Positions 1-8,107 of a stretch of 64,000 bases of DNA are shown piece after piece. The notes beneath the pieces were generated by a model. That model was not told the DNA's origin. It made no database searches and saw nothing but the letters and a program-made list of their open reading frames with translations. The stretch is taken from assembly GCF_003034845.1 (NCBI RefSeq), contig NZ_PZKC01000002.1, positions 248,001 to 312,000 of the forward strand. Direction: 5' to 3'. Position numbers and translations under genes: made by a program. The stretch's first letter is position 1. Every line of letters begins with the position of its first letter. Source of the stretch: Pseudothauera lacus (lineage in GTDB: Bacteria > Pseudomonadota > Gammaproteobacteria > Burkholderiales > Rhodocyclaceae).

Positions 1-129
1 GCCCCCATCGTCGAGGTCGATCTGGACGACGGCCGCTGGGAGGTCGAGGCCTACCGCGAGGGCCGCAAGGTCGAACTGAAGGTGGATCCCCGCAGCGGCG
101 CCGTGCTCTCCGAACGCGCGGATGATTGA
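1..129 (+). CDS. PepSY-domain protein, C-terminal fragment
   Basis: The window opens inside a reading frame that runs 42 codons to a TGA. The visible residues include DDGRWEVEAYREGRKVELKV and then DPRSGAVL. This strand-strand pattern, ending in a D-P-x-[ST]-G turn, is typical of PepSY domains, small extracytoplasmic modules found in peptidase inhibitors and sensor-associated proteins. The N-terminus lies outside the window, so signal peptide and full length cannot be judged. The family call rests on the pattern alone. Confidence 0.6.
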   Translation, partial: APIVEVDLDDGRWEVEAYREGRKVELKVDPRSGAVLSERADD

Positions 130-242
130 CTGTGCCCTCCGGCGTGCAGCCCGCACCGCGAGCCGGATCGCCTGACCGAGCGCCTCCTGCCGGGCCGAAG
201 CGTGCATACTGAGGTCCGGACAACCCACCTCAGGAGGCCCCC

Positions 243-881
243 GTGCAGCTCATCGGCATGCTCGATTCGCCCTATGTCCGCCGTGTGGCGGTATCGCTCC
301 AGCTCCTTGGTCTGCCCTTCGAACACCGTCCGGTATCGGTGTTCCGCCATTTTGACGAGTTCCGCCGCATCAATCCGACCGTCAAGGCGCCTTCGCTGAT
401 CTGCGATGACGGCATGGTGCTGATGGATTCCTCGCTGATCCTTGAGTACGCCGAGAGTTTCCCCACCCGCCGGCGCAGCCTGGTGCCCGCCGACGGCGCG
501 GGCCTGCAGCGCGATCTGCAGCGGGTCGGACTGGCCCTGGCGGCCTGCGAGAAGAGCGTGCAGATCGTCTATGAGCGCCAGTTGCGTCCGGCCGAGAAGG
601 TGCATGCGCCGTGGGTGGAACGCGTCAGCGGTCAGTTGCGCGCCGCCTGCGCCGGGCTGGAGGCGGCCTATGCGGCGCAGCCGGTGACCGTGGCGGAGGA
701 CAGGCTGAGCCGTGGCGACGTCGCCAGTGCGGTAGCGTGGTATTTCATCCAGGACATGGTGCCCGATGCGGTGCCGGCGGCGGACTATCCGGCGTTGGGG
801 GCGCTTTCCGCCCAGGCCGAAAGCCTGCCCGCCTTTCGCGCCGCAGCGCATGGCTCCGGTACCGTGCGCACGCAGACTTGA
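243..881 (+). CDS. Glutathione S-transferase-like protein
   Basis: A 212-residue protein of normal GST length. The N-terminal thioredoxin-like half (about 1-80) starts MQLIGMLDSPYVRRVAVSLQ, has the cis-proline region at VKAPSLI and the DSSLILEY segment that binds the gamma-glutamyl part of glutathione in this family. The rest is the all-helical domain. The GTG start is chosen because an AGGAGG sequence lies about 6 bases upstream. GSTs conjugate or isomerise glutathione adducts in the cytoplasm; the substrate here is unknown. It is monocistronic by appearance. Confidence 0.85.
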   Translation: MQLIGMLDSPYVRRVAVSLQLLGLPFEHRPVSVFRHFDEFRRINPTVKAPSLICDDGMVLMDSSLILEYAESFPTRRRSLVPADGAGLQRDLQRVGLALAACEKSVQIVYERQLRPAEKVHAPWVERVSGQLRAACAGLEAAYAAQPVTVAEDRLSRGDVASAVAWYFIQDMVPDAVPAADYPALGALSAQAESLPAFRAAAHGSGTVRTQT

Positions 882-982
882 GGCAGCTCTGCGCGGGCGG
901 CGGCAGGAGCATGGGGACCGCGGTCCGGCACTGAACCATGTCAAAATGCCGTCCGTCGCAACTGCAGATGGAACCGCCCGCA

Positions 983-1222
983 ATGTCGCCCACGCTGGTC
1001 CGTATTGCCTTCATCGTGCTGCATCTGGTGCAGTATGTCGTCGTTGCCCTCGCCGGCTGGAACGTTTCCGCCATCGTTGCCGCGCTGTTGCTCGGCGCGC
1101 AGTTGCTGCCGGTGGCGCACTTCGAGAAGAACTTCAAGGTTTCGCCCAAGCTGGTCAGCCAGATCGGCAGCCTGGTGTGGCTGGCGGTGGCCTTCGTGGA
1201 GATGCGCCTGGCCGGGGGCTGA
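983..1222 (+). CDS. Small hydrophobic membrane protein, unknown function
   Basis: About 79 residues beginning MSPTLVRIAFIVLHL. At least two hydrophobic stretches (about residues 5-37 and 56-75) flank a short polar loop with HFEKNFKVSPK, suggesting two or three membrane segments. An in-frame ATG at 938 would add 15 residues that look non-native. The 983 start has a weak GGAA upstream. It lies just before the nifB promoter, with no clear operon partner. I do not recognise the family. Confidence 0.5.
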   Translation: MSPTLVRIAFIVLHLVQYVVVALAGWNVSAIVAALLLGAQLLPVAHFEKNFKVSPKLVSQIGSLVWLAVAFVEMRLAGG

Positions 1223-1303
1223 GCCGGTATGGGTGCCTCCGCGCCGTACCCTCTGACCCTGCGGAGCGCTTGTTGCGAGTGCCACACAGGCCTCGCCGGG
1301 CAC

Positions 1304-1319
1304 TGTGACATATCCGACA
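1304..1319 (+). promoter_or_regulatory. NifA upstream activator site (TGT-N10-ACA) for nifB
   Basis: The sequence TGTGACATATCCGACA matches the NifA enhancer consensus TGT-N10-ACA exactly. It lies 77 bases upstream of the -24/-12 element at 1381, a usual enhancer distance. The consensus is short and occurs by chance about once per 4 kb, so its position in front of a sigma54 box is the real support. Confidence 0.7.
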
Positions 1320-1380
1320 ATGCCCCCTCCGTGTGTGCCCTGGATGCTGTGGATTCAATGACTTGAAGCACTGAGCGGGC

Positions 1381-1395
1381 TGGCATGCCCCTTGC
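1381..1395 (+). promoter_or_regulatory. Sigma54 (-24/-12) promoter of nifB
   Basis: TGGCATGCCCCTTGC fits the RpoN consensus TGGCAY-N5-TTGC with GG and GC at the required spacing. The predicted start is near 1407, about 25 bases before the nifB ATG. With the NifA site at 1304-1319 it forms a standard nitrogen-fixation promoter. Confidence 0.85.
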
Positions 1396-1431
1396 GATGC
1401 TGAAGCATCAGAGCACGCAAGGGGAAGCACG

Positions 1432-2943
1432 ATGGAACTCCCGGTCATCAGCAACGCCGCGCCCGCCGCCGCCAGCGGCTGTAGTTCCAGTGGCTGTGGC
1501 AGCGCGCCGGATGCGCTCGCGCATCTGCCCGACCACATCCGCGCCAAGGTGCAGGACCATCCCTGTTATTCGGAGGAGGCCCACCACCACTTTGCCCGCA
1601 TGCACGTGGCGGTGGCGCCGGCCTGCAACATCCAGTGCAACTACTGCAACCGCAAGTACGACTGTTCCAACGAGTCGCGCCCGGGGGTGGTGTCGGAGTT
1701 GATGACGCCCACGCAGGCGGTGAAGAAGACGCTCGCGGTGGCTGCCGCCATCCCGCAGATGAGCGTGCTGGGCATTGCCGGCCCCGGGGACCCCCTGGCC
1801 AACCCGGAGCGCACCTTCGAGACCTTCCGCATGCTCTCGGAGCAGGCCCCGGACATCAAGCTGTGCGTGTCCACCAACGGCCTGTCGTTGCCGGACTGCG
1901 TCGATGAACTCGCCAAGCACAACATCGACCACGTCACCATCACCATCAACTGCGTCGATCCCGAGATCGGCGCGCAGATCTATCCGTGGATCTTCTGGAA
2001 CAACCGCCGCATCCGTGGCGTGGAAGGTGCGCGCATCCTCATCGAGCAGCAGCAGAAGGGCCTCGAGATGCTCACCGCGCGCGGCATCCTGGTGAAGGTC
2101 AACTCGGTGATGATCCCCGGCGTGAACGACCAGCACCTCCAGGAGGTGTCGAAGATCGTCAAGGCCAAGGGCGCCTTCCTGCACAACGTCATGCCGCTGA
2201 TCGCCGAGGCCGAGCACGGCACCTACTACGGCATCATGGGCCAGCGCGAACCCACCGCGCTGGAGCTGGAAGCCCTGCAGGACGCCTGTGCCGGCGACAT
2301 GTCGATGATGCGCCACTGCCGCCAGTGCCGTGCCGACGCGGTCGGCATGCTGGGCGAGGACCGCGGCGACGAATTCACCCTCGACAAGATCGACACCATG
2401 GAGGTCGACTACGCCACGGCGATGGTCGAGCGTGCCAAGGTTCATGAGCAGATCAGCGCCGAGCTGGAGATGAAGCGCCAGTTGCGCGCCGCGCCGCGCT
2501 TCCAGCCCGAGCTGGTCGCCATCGAAGCCGCCGCGCCGGCGTTGCGCAACGTGCGCATCGCCGTTGCCACCAAGGGTGGCGGAGTGATCAACGAGCACTT
2601 CGGCCACGCCCACGAGTTCCTGGTGTATGAAGTCGGCCCGCAGTCGGCGCGCTTCCTCGGCCACCGCAAGTGCACGCCCTACTGCATGGGCGACACCTCC
2701 TGTGGCGACGGCGAAACCGTGCTCGCCGGCATCATCCGCTCGCTCGAAGGCGTCGAAGTGCTGCTCGCCAGCAAGATCGGCTTCGAACCCTGGGGTGATC
2801 TGGAGAAGGCCGGCATCCAGCCCAATGGTGAACACGCCATGGAGCCGATCGACGAAGCCCTGCGCGCGGTGTACGACGAGCTGGCCGCTGCCGGCAAGCT
2901 TGCCGCCGCCCCTGTCACCGCCGGCGCCCGCGCCGCAGCCTGA
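1432..2943 (+). CDS. nifB: Nitrogenase FeMo-cofactor synthesis radical SAM protein NifB
   Basis: 503 residues. NifB is a radical SAM enzyme that fuses two 4Fe-4S clusters and inserts carbide to make NifB-co, the 8Fe core of FeMo-co. The radical SAM motif is C65-x3-C69-x2-C72 (CNIQCNYC), preceded by the characteristic AHHHFARMHVAVAPACN. The SAM domain runs to about residue 310. A C-terminal NifX/NafY-like cofactor-binding domain (about 375-490) contains VATKGGGVINEHFGHAHEFL. This two-domain form is the common proteobacterial type. It heads an operon with fdxN and nifO and has its own NifA/sigma54-type promoter. Confidence 0.98.
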   Translation: MELPVISNAAPAAASGCSSSGCGSAPDALAHLPDHIRAKVQDHPCYSEEAHHHFARMHVAVAPACNIQCNYCNRKYDCSNESRPGVVSELMTPTQAVKKTLAVAAAIPQMSVLGIAGPGDPLANPERTFETFRMLSEQAPDIKLCVSTNGLSLPDCVDELAKHNIDHVTITINCVDPEIGAQIYPWIFWNNRRIRGVEGARILIEQQQKGLEMLTARGILVKVNSVMIPGVNDQHLQEVSKIVKAKGAFLHNVMPLIAEAEHGTYYGIMGQREPTALELEALQDACAGDMSMMRHCRQCRADAVGMLGEDRGDEFTLDKIDTMEVDYATAMVERAKVHEQISAELEMKRQLRAAPRFQPELVAIEAAAPALRNVRIAVATKGGGVINEHFGHAHEFLVYEVGPQSARFLGHRKCTPYCMGDTSCGDGETVLAGIIRSLEGVEVLLASKIGFEPWGDLEKAGIQPNGEHAMEPIDEALRAVYDELAAAGKLAAAPVTAGARAAA

Positions 2944-2954
2944 GGAGCCCCGCC

Positions 2955-3245
2955 ATGAGCCTCGTCATCAACGACCTCTGCGTGGGCTGCTACGCCTGCG
3001 AACCGCTGTGCCCCAACAAGGCCATCAGTGCCCCGCTGGAGCGTGGCCGTCCGGTGTTCTTCATCAACCCGGACAAGTGTACCGAGTGCCTGGGCGACCA
3101 CGACCTGCCGCAGTGCGCCGAAATCTGCCCGATCGAAGGGGCGATCATCGACGAGTACGGCGAGCCGCTGAATCCGCCCGGCTCGCTCACCGGCATCCCG
3201 CTGCACTTGCTGGATCTCGCGCGAGAAGGCGAATGTCGCATGTGA
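2955..3245 (+). CDS. fdxN: Nif-associated 2[4Fe-4S] ferredoxin
   Basis: 96 residues with two cluster motifs: C9-x2-C12-x2-C15-x3-C19-P, and C42-x2-C45-x8-C54-x3-C58-P. The longer spacing in the second motif is typical of Alv-type and NifB-linked ferredoxins. It starts 11 bases after the nifB stop and overlaps the next gene by 13 bases, so all three are surely co-transcribed. In Azotobacter and Azoarcus relatives the same position holds fdxN, a low-potential electron donor thought to serve NifB. The role is inferred from family and context. Confidence 0.9.
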   Translation: MSLVINDLCVGCYACEPLCPNKAISAPLERGRPVFFINPDKCTECLGDHDLPQCAEICPIEGAIIDEYGEPLNPPGSLTGIPLHLLDLAREGECRM

Positions 3246-3784
3246 CCTTCTGGTGGAAGCCCGGCTGCGCCACCAACACCCGCCAGATCCGCCTGCTGGA
3301 AGCGGCCGGCTGCACGGTGACGGTGCGCGATCTGCTCAGCGAGGTGTGGACGCCGGAGCGCCTGGCCGGCTTCTTCGGCGCGCTGCCGGTGGCGCAGTGG
3401 TTCAACCCGGCCGCCCCGGCGGTGAAGTCCGGCGCCGTGGTGCCGGGTGCCTTCAGCCCTGAGGCGGCACTGCTGCGCATGGTGGAAGAGCCGCTGCTGA
3501 TCCGCCGCCCGCTGATCGAGGTCGGCGGCCTGCGCCGCGCCGGCTTCGACCCCGGCTGGCTGGCGCTGCGCGGCGTGGTGCTGACCGACGCCGAGGTGCC
3601 GCAAGGCTGCAGTCATGGCGAACATGCCCATACGGCCTCCTGCCCGCCGCCCGCTGCAGTGGCGGCTACTCATCCGGCAGCCGAGCACGCGACACCGTTC
3701 GCCCTGAGCTTGTCGAAGGGCATTGGTTCCGAACGGGCTTCGACAGGCTCAGCCCGAACGGAATCCGATAAGGCGCCGGGATGA
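3233..3784 (+). CDS. nifO: NifO-like ArsC-family protein
   Basis: 183 residues, starting MSHVTFWWKPGCATNTRQIR at an ATG inside the end of fdxN. The thioredoxin-like ArsC fold is suggested by the early C-x2-N motif and by FNPAAPAVKSG and RRPLIEVGG, the usual ArsC/Spx landmarks. In Azotobacter the order nifB-fdxN-nifO-nifQ is known, and NifO is linked to molybdenum handling and nitrate response. Here the last 60 or so codons are low-complexity. Codons for ATPFALSLSKGIGSERASTG lie within a palindromic repeat (3695-3761), so the native C-terminus has probably been replaced or extended by repeat insertion. It overlaps the next gene by 4 bases (ATGA). Confidence 0.8.
   Translation: MSHVTFWWKPGCATNTRQIRLLEAAGCTVTVRDLLSEVWTPERLAGFFGALPVAQWFNPAAPAVKSGAVVPGAFSPEAALLRMVEEPLLIRRPLIEVGGLRRAGFDPGWLALRGVVLTDAEVPQGCSHGEHAHTASCPPPAAVAATHPAAEHATPFALSLSKGIGSERASTGSARTESDKAPG
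3695..3761. repeat. Palindromic repeat inside the 3' end of nifO
   Basis: Arms CCGTTCGCCCTGAGC (3695 on) and GCTCAGCCCGAACGG (ending 3761) form an imperfect inverted repeat, with inner arms CTTGTCGAAGGG and GCTTCGACAGG. The same words occur in the two long elements at 7471-7610 and 55374-55505. This copy lacks their TTAACCCGGCAA ends. It is translated as part of NifO. Confidence 0.85.
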
Positions 3785-5070
3785 GCGCCCCGGTCGCGGT
3801 CGTGCCCGGCCAGCCCGTTGCCATCGCCGCCGATGTGCACTGGGTGGGTGCGCTCGACCCCGACCTGCGCCAGTTCGACATCATCCTGCGCACCGCCAAC
3901 GGCACCAGCTACAACGCCTATGCGGTGCGCGGCAGCGCCGGCGTGGCGGTCATCGACACCGTCAAGGCCGAGTTCGCCGCCGACTTTTTCGCCCGCTTGT
4001 GGGCGTGCTGCCGGCCGGACGAGATCCGCGCCATCGTCCTCAACCACCTCGAACCGGATCACACCGGCGCGCTGCCCGAGCTGCTGCTCGCCGCACCGCA
4101 GGCGCGGGTCTATCTGTCCGCCGCGGCGCTCAAGATGCTCAAGGGCATCGTCAAGGACGGCGTGGATGAATCCCGCCTGGTGGTCGTGGATGAGGACACC
4201 CGGGTGGATCTCGGCGGGCGCAGCCTGCGCTTCCTGTACACCCCCTATCTGCACTGGCCGGACACCCAATGCACCTGGGTGGAGGAAGACGGCCTGCTGT
4301 TCTCCGGCGACGTGTTCGGCTGCCACTTCTGCGATGCACGCCTGTTCAACGACCGCGTCGGCGACTTCCGCTTCTCCTTCGATTACTACTACCAGCACAT
4401 CATGCGGCCCTTCCGCGAGCATGTGCTCTCCGCCCTCGACCAGATCGAGCCGCTGCCCATCCGCCTTGTCGCCCCGGCCCACGGCCCGGTGCTGCGCGAT
4501 GCGCCGCTGAGCTATGTGCGCCGCTACCGTCAGCTCGCCACCCCGCAACTGGCCAACGAGGCCGGCGAACGCGAGAAGACCCTGCTGGTGTTCTACATCA
4601 GCGCCTACGGCAACACCGCGCGCATGGCCCAGGCGGTGCGTGACGGCGCCGAAGGCGTGGACGGCGTGCGGGTGTCGCTGTACGACCTCGCCGGGGGGGA
4701 TGCCGCGCCCTTCGTCGACCTCATCGAAGAGGCCGACGGCCTAGTGTTCGGCTCACCCACCATCAACGGCGACGCCGTCAAGCCGGTGTGGGAGCTGCTC
4801 TCCTCGCTCACCCTGGTCAAGGTCAAGGGCAAGTTCGGCGCCGCCTTCGGTTCCTACGGCTGGAGCGGCGAGGCCGTCGGCCTCATCGAGGACCGCCTGC
4901 GCGGGCTCAAGCTGCGCGTGCCGCGCCCCGGCGTGAAGGTCAAGCTCATCCCCACCGACGAGGAACTGGCCGCCTGCACCACCCTGGGCCGCGAACTGGC
5001 CGAACACCTGGTCGGCCGCGCCGCCCCCCGTCACATCGACTTCACTGCGCCTGGCGCGCTCGTTGCGTAA
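3781..5070 (+). CDS. Flavodiiron protein (A-type flavoprotein)
   Basis: 429 residues. The metallo-beta-lactamase-like domain carries all di-iron ligands: H89-x-E91-x-D93-H94 (HLEPDH), H158 (LHWPD), D177 (SGDVFG) and H234 (APAHG). From about 267 a flavodoxin domain begins TLLVFYISAYGNTARMA, the FMN phosphate loop. Flavodiiron proteins reduce O2 to water, or NO to N2O, in the cytoplasm. No rubredoxin or NADH oxidase domain is fused, so an external donor is needed; the adjacent 2Fe-2S ferredoxin is a candidate. Its place within the nifB operon suggests O2 removal around nitrogenase. Whether it prefers O2 or NO cannot be read from sequence. Confidence 0.93.
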   Translation: MSAPVAVVPGQPVAIAADVHWVGALDPDLRQFDIILRTANGTSYNAYAVRGSAGVAVIDTVKAEFAADFFARLWACCRPDEIRAIVLNHLEPDHTGALPELLLAAPQARVYLSAAALKMLKGIVKDGVDESRLVVVDEDTRVDLGGRSLRFLYTPYLHWPDTQCTWVEEDGLLFSGDVFGCHFCDARLFNDRVGDFRFSFDYYYQHIMRPFREHVLSALDQIEPLPIRLVAPAHGPVLRDAPLSYVRRYRQLATPQLANEAGEREKTLLVFYISAYGNTARMAQAVRDGAEGVDGVRVSLYDLAGGDAAPFVDLIEEADGLVFGSPTINGDAVKPVWELLSSLTLVKVKGKFGAAFGSYGWSGEAVGLIEDRLRGLKLRVPRPGVKVKLIPTDEELAACTTLGRELAEHLVGRAAPRHIDFTAPGALVA

Positions 5071-5370
<300 letters not shown>

Positions 5371-5416
5371 GCCGGAACGCACTTTTTCATCCATCCATCC
5401 ATCTGCGGAGCTCGCA

Positions 5417-5767
5417 ATGCCCAACGTCACATTCTCCAGCCCGATCCACAAGGACAAGACCGTCTATGCCGTGGCCGGTTCGCACACCCAGACCATCCTC
5501 AAGATCGCCAAGGACAACCATATCCCGATCGATTTCTCCTGTGAGGACGGCGAATGCGCCACCTGCATGGTCAAGGTCACCGTGCTGTCGAAGAAGGGCG
5601 CCATGGCCGGCCCGCTGACCGACAAGGAAGTTCTCGTCCTCAAGGAGCACAAGAAGATCAGCGCCGAGCAGATCGAAGCCATGCGCGTCGACGACGTCGT
5701 GCACACCCCCTGGCGGCTGGCCTGTCAGCTCATCCTGCGCGACGAAGACCTGCTGGTCGAATACTGA
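5417..5767 (+). CDS. Shethna FeSII-type 2Fe-2S protein (nitrogenase protection)
   Basis: 116 residues with C42-x4-C47-x2-C50 (CEDGECATC) and C103 (RLACQ). Compared with plain ferredoxins it has a long insert between the third and fourth cysteines, including GPLTDKEVLVLKEHKKI, and the C-terminal DEDLLVEY. As I recall it, Azotobacter FeSII shows these same features. FeSII binds oxidised nitrogenase in a ternary complex and shields it from O2. The ATG at 5417 has GGAG upstream; an earlier in-frame start inside the previous gene is unlikely. Context after the flavodiiron protein supports the protective role. Confidence 0.85.
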   Translation: MPNVTFSSPIHKDKTVYAVAGSHTQTILKIAKDNHIPIDFSCEDGECATCMVKVTVLSKKGAMAGPLTDKEVLVLKEHKKISAEQIEAMRVDDVVHTPWRLACQLILRDEDLLVEY

Positions 5768-5786
5768 TTCACCCGCATTGCGTCGC

Positions 5787-5831
5787 GCTGCATCCGGACG
5801 GCCCGGCGTTCTGCCGCAGTCCGGATGCAGC
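5787..5831 (+). other. 13-bp perfect stem-loop between FeSII gene and nifQ
   Basis: GCTGCATCCGGAC (5787-5799) pairs perfectly with GTCCGGATGCAGC (5819-5831) around a 19-base loop. There is no T-run, so a simple Rho-independent terminator is unlikely. It could protect the upstream mRNA end or reduce read-through into nifQ. A second hairpin, GCCTGCC-GGGA-GGCAGGC, follows at 5838-5855. Confidence 0.7.
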
Positions 5832-5902
5832 CAGGGCGCCTGCCGGGAGGCAGGCATCCGCGACGGCGCAGCCGCAACTGGAACGTCATGGGAGTCACCG
5901 CC

Positions 5903-6478
5903 ATGCTTGCACCACTCACCCACCGCCCGTCTCCGGCCCGCGTGGCCCTGCACGCGCATCTCATGGCGCATGCCGCCGGCACTCCCAGTGACGAATTGCT
6001 TGCTCATCTGGTCGCCGGCTGGACGCTGGGCGAAGGCATGCTTCCCGCCGACCTCGGCCTTGGTGCGGAGCGCTTTGCCGCACTCATGGCCCGCCACTTC
6101 CCCGGCCTCACCTGGCGCCCCAGTGCCGACCTGGCGCCGCGCCCGGAACTGTTTCCGGAGTTCGACGACCTGCTGCGCTTCCTCGCCGCCGAGGCCGACC
6201 CCGCCGTTCCCGGTGCCGGCGATCTGGCGCTGATCGTCGCCACCGGCTGCATGGGCGCCGAGCACCTCTGGCAGGACCTCGGCCTGCCATCGCGGCGTGA
6301 GCTCTCGCAGCTCTTCGCGCTCGGCTTTCCCGCCCTCGCGCGTGCCAACGACCGCGACATGAAGTGGAAGAAGTTTCTCTATCGCGAGCTCTGCCAGCGT
6401 GACGGCATCTACGTCTGCAGCTCGCCCAGCTGCGAGGCCTGCAGCGACTTCAAGCTCTGCTTCGGCCCCGAGGTCTGA
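5903..6478 (+). CDS. nifQ: NifQ, molybdenum donor for FeMo-co synthesis
   Basis: 191 residues from the ATG at 5903, which has GGGAG 8 bases upstream; earlier in-frame starts read into hairpin sequence. The C-terminal signature C172-x4-C177-x2-C180-x5-C186 is the diagnostic NifQ cysteine cluster. NifQ carries an Fe-S-Mo cluster and passes Mo to the NifEN/NifH scaffold. The middle holds a conserved FLYRELC stretch before the cluster. It follows FeSII by 135 bases with two hairpins between, so it may be less strongly transcribed than nifB. Confidence 0.95.
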   Translation: MLAPLTHRPSPARVALHAHLMAHAAGTPSDELLAHLVAGWTLGEGMLPADLGLGAERFAALMARHFPGLTWRPSADLAPRPELFPEFDDLLRFLAAEADPAVPGAGDLALIVATGCMGAEHLWQDLGLPSRRELSQLFALGFPALARANDRDMKWKKFLYRELCQRDGIYVCSSPSCEACSDFKLCFGPEV

Positions 6479-6528
6479 GTGAGCAACCGCTGCGCCGGGT
6501 CCGCGCCGGCCGACCTCGGGAGCGCCTG

Positions 6529-7476
6529 ATGAGCGCCGACGACGGCCTGCCGCCAGACCCTGCGCGCGTCCTCGACCGCGCCTGCGGCGCCATGCTCGGT
6601 CTGGCCATCGGCGATGCGCTGGGTGCTACCGTCGAGTTCATGACCCCGCGCGAGATCGTCGCCCAGTACGGGGTGCACGACCGCATCCGCGGCGGTGGCT
6701 GGCTGCGCCTGCCCGCCGGCGAGGTGACCGACGACACCACCATGACTTTCGCCCTCGCCCAGGCCTGGCTCGGCGCTGCCGGCGCTCCGAGCGCAGCACA
6801 GTGCGCCGCCGCCTTCGACGCCTGGATGCGCGCCAAGCCGGTGGATATCGGCAACACCGTGCGCCGCGGCATCATCCGCTGGCGTCTGCACGGCAGCGTC
6901 GAGGCTCCGCTTTCCAGTGATGCCGGCAACGGCGGCGCCATGCGCTGCGCGGCCGTCGCGCTGGCCACCTTCGGTTGCGCGGACGAGGACATCGCCAGCG
7001 CGGCGCTCACCCAGGCCCGTGTCACCCACCACAACCCCCTCACCGACGCCGCCACCGTCGCCCTGGTGCGCATGGTGCACGCCGCACTCGCCGGCCGCGG
7101 CCTTGGCGGCGTACTCAACATCGCCCACGCCCTGGCCGACGAACATCCCGACTTCGCCTTCCGGGGCAAACGCTGTGACAACCCCACCGGCTACATCGTC
7201 GACACGATGTGCGCAGTCATGCAGGCCATCGATGACAACGACGGCTTCGCCGCGGTGCTCACCGACGTCGTCAACCGCGGCGGCGACGCCGACACCACCG
7301 GCGCCATCGCCGGCATGGTGATGGGCGCACTGGTGGGGGAGTCCGGCCTGCCGGTCGACTGGCGGCGGGCGGTGAAGGTGGAAGTACGGCGGGAAGCGGT
7401 GCGGCTGGCCTGCGGGCTGATCGAACTGGCGCCATATTGCATCGCAAATGCGTTGCACGAGGCGTCCGGCTATTAA
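6529..7476 (+). CDS. draG: ADP-ribosyl-[dinitrogen reductase] glycohydrolase DraG
   Basis: 315 residues. DraG removes ADP-ribose from the NifH arginine and so reactivates nitrogenase. The ADP-ribosylglycohydrolase landmarks are present: GLAIGDALG near the N-terminus, the metal-binding TDDTT, NGGAMRCAA, and the C-terminal NRGGDADTTGAIAG that supplies the other Mn ligands. The partner draT lies about 25 kb away next to nifH, so the pair is split. The final codons TAT TAA lie inside the left end of the MITE-like element, so the present stop codon is supplied by that element. Confidence 0.95.
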   Translation: MSADDGLPPDPARVLDRACGAMLGLAIGDALGATVEFMTPREIVAQYGVHDRIRGGGWLRLPAGEVTDDTTMTFALAQAWLGAAGAPSAAQCAAAFDAWMRAKPVDIGNTVRRGIIRWRLHGSVEAPLSSDAGNGGAMRCAAVALATFGCADEDIASAALTQARVTHHNPLTDAATVALVRMVHAALAGRGLGGVLNIAHALADEHPDFAFRGKRCDNPTGYIVDTMCAVMQAIDDNDGFAAVLTDVVNRGGDADTTGAIAGMVMGALVGESGLPVDWRRAVKVEVRREAVRLACGLIELAPYCIANALHEASGY

Positions 7477-7610
7477 CCCGGCAATCAAATACCGTTCGGG
7501 CTGAGCCTGTCGAAGCCCAGTCGGCACGAACGCCCTTCGACAAGGCTCTCCTGAGCGTAGCCGAAGGGCTCAGGGCGAACGGAATAGGGTATTTCGTTGC
7601 CGGGTTAATA
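7471..7610. mobile_element. MITE-like element, full copy with 14-bp terminal inverted repeats
   Basis: TATTAACCCGGCAA (7471-7484) and TTGCCGGGTTAATA (7597-7610) are perfect inverted ends, bounded by TA. Inside are nested inverted repeats: CCGTTCGGGCTGAGCCTGTC against GGGCTCAGGGCGAACGG, and CGCCCTTCGACAAGG. There is no coding capacity. A near-identical copy in the opposite orientation is at 55374-55505. It has the form of a non-autonomous TA-targeting miniature element. Confidence 0.85.
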
Positions 7611-7756
7611 ATAGCCGCAACCCTTCCTCCCTTGCGGGTCGCCCGGGAACTGCGTCGTTCCGCCGTCACCTCTTCTTTGGGCCTGTCGTGGCGGAATCTG
7701 GCAAGAAAGGGGAAATTTGGGTATATTTCCCCCAATCCTCTCGCGGAGCTGCGTAC

Positions 7757-8107
7757 ATGACTCAAGCCCACAAAACGGATGCGATCGACAGCCTGTCCCG
7801 CACCCCGGCTTCGGACGTCAAGCGCCTCGGCTGGCGCGGCGTAATGAAGGCGGTGGGCAGCAAGGGCAAGATCGTCGTCACCAACCACAACGAACCTGAA
7901 GCGGTGATCCTGTCGATCGCCGAGTACACCGCGCTGGCCAACGCACAGACGACACCCGACGATGCCCAGGCGCTGGAAGTGCTGCGCCGACGCTTCGACG
8001 AACGCCTCAGCGCCCTGCATACCGACGATGCCAGCGACCGGCTGCGTGCGCTGATCCGCAGCCCCGCCAAACTGCAAGGCAAGCTCAAGGCCGGCAGCGA
8101 CTGCTGA
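7757..8107 (+). CDS. Phd/YefM-type antitoxin-like protein
   Basis: 116 residues from the ATG at 7757 (GGAG upstream). The core SDVKRLGWRGVMKAVGSKGKI followed by VVTNHNEPEAVILSIAEYTAL is the Phd/YefM fold: a DNA-binding N-terminal part followed by a toxin-binding tail. It overlaps the next gene by one base (TGATG), which indicates translational coupling. The expected role is repression of its own operon and neutralisation of the downstream kinase-like protein. A Phd-type antitoxin normally pairs with Doc or YoeB toxins, so this partner is unusual. Confidence 0.75.
   Translation: MTQAHKTDAIDSLSRTPASDVKRLGWRGVMKAVGSKGKIVVTNHNEPEAVILSIAEYTALANAQTTPDDAQALEVLRRRFDERLSALHTDDASDRLRALIRSPAKLQGKLKAGSDC

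Noticed and set aside
1348-1363. TGT-N10-ACT near the nifB promoter as a second NifA site
   Set aside because: It misses the final A of the consensus and is only about 30 bases from the -24 box; the exact site at 1304-1319 is better placed.
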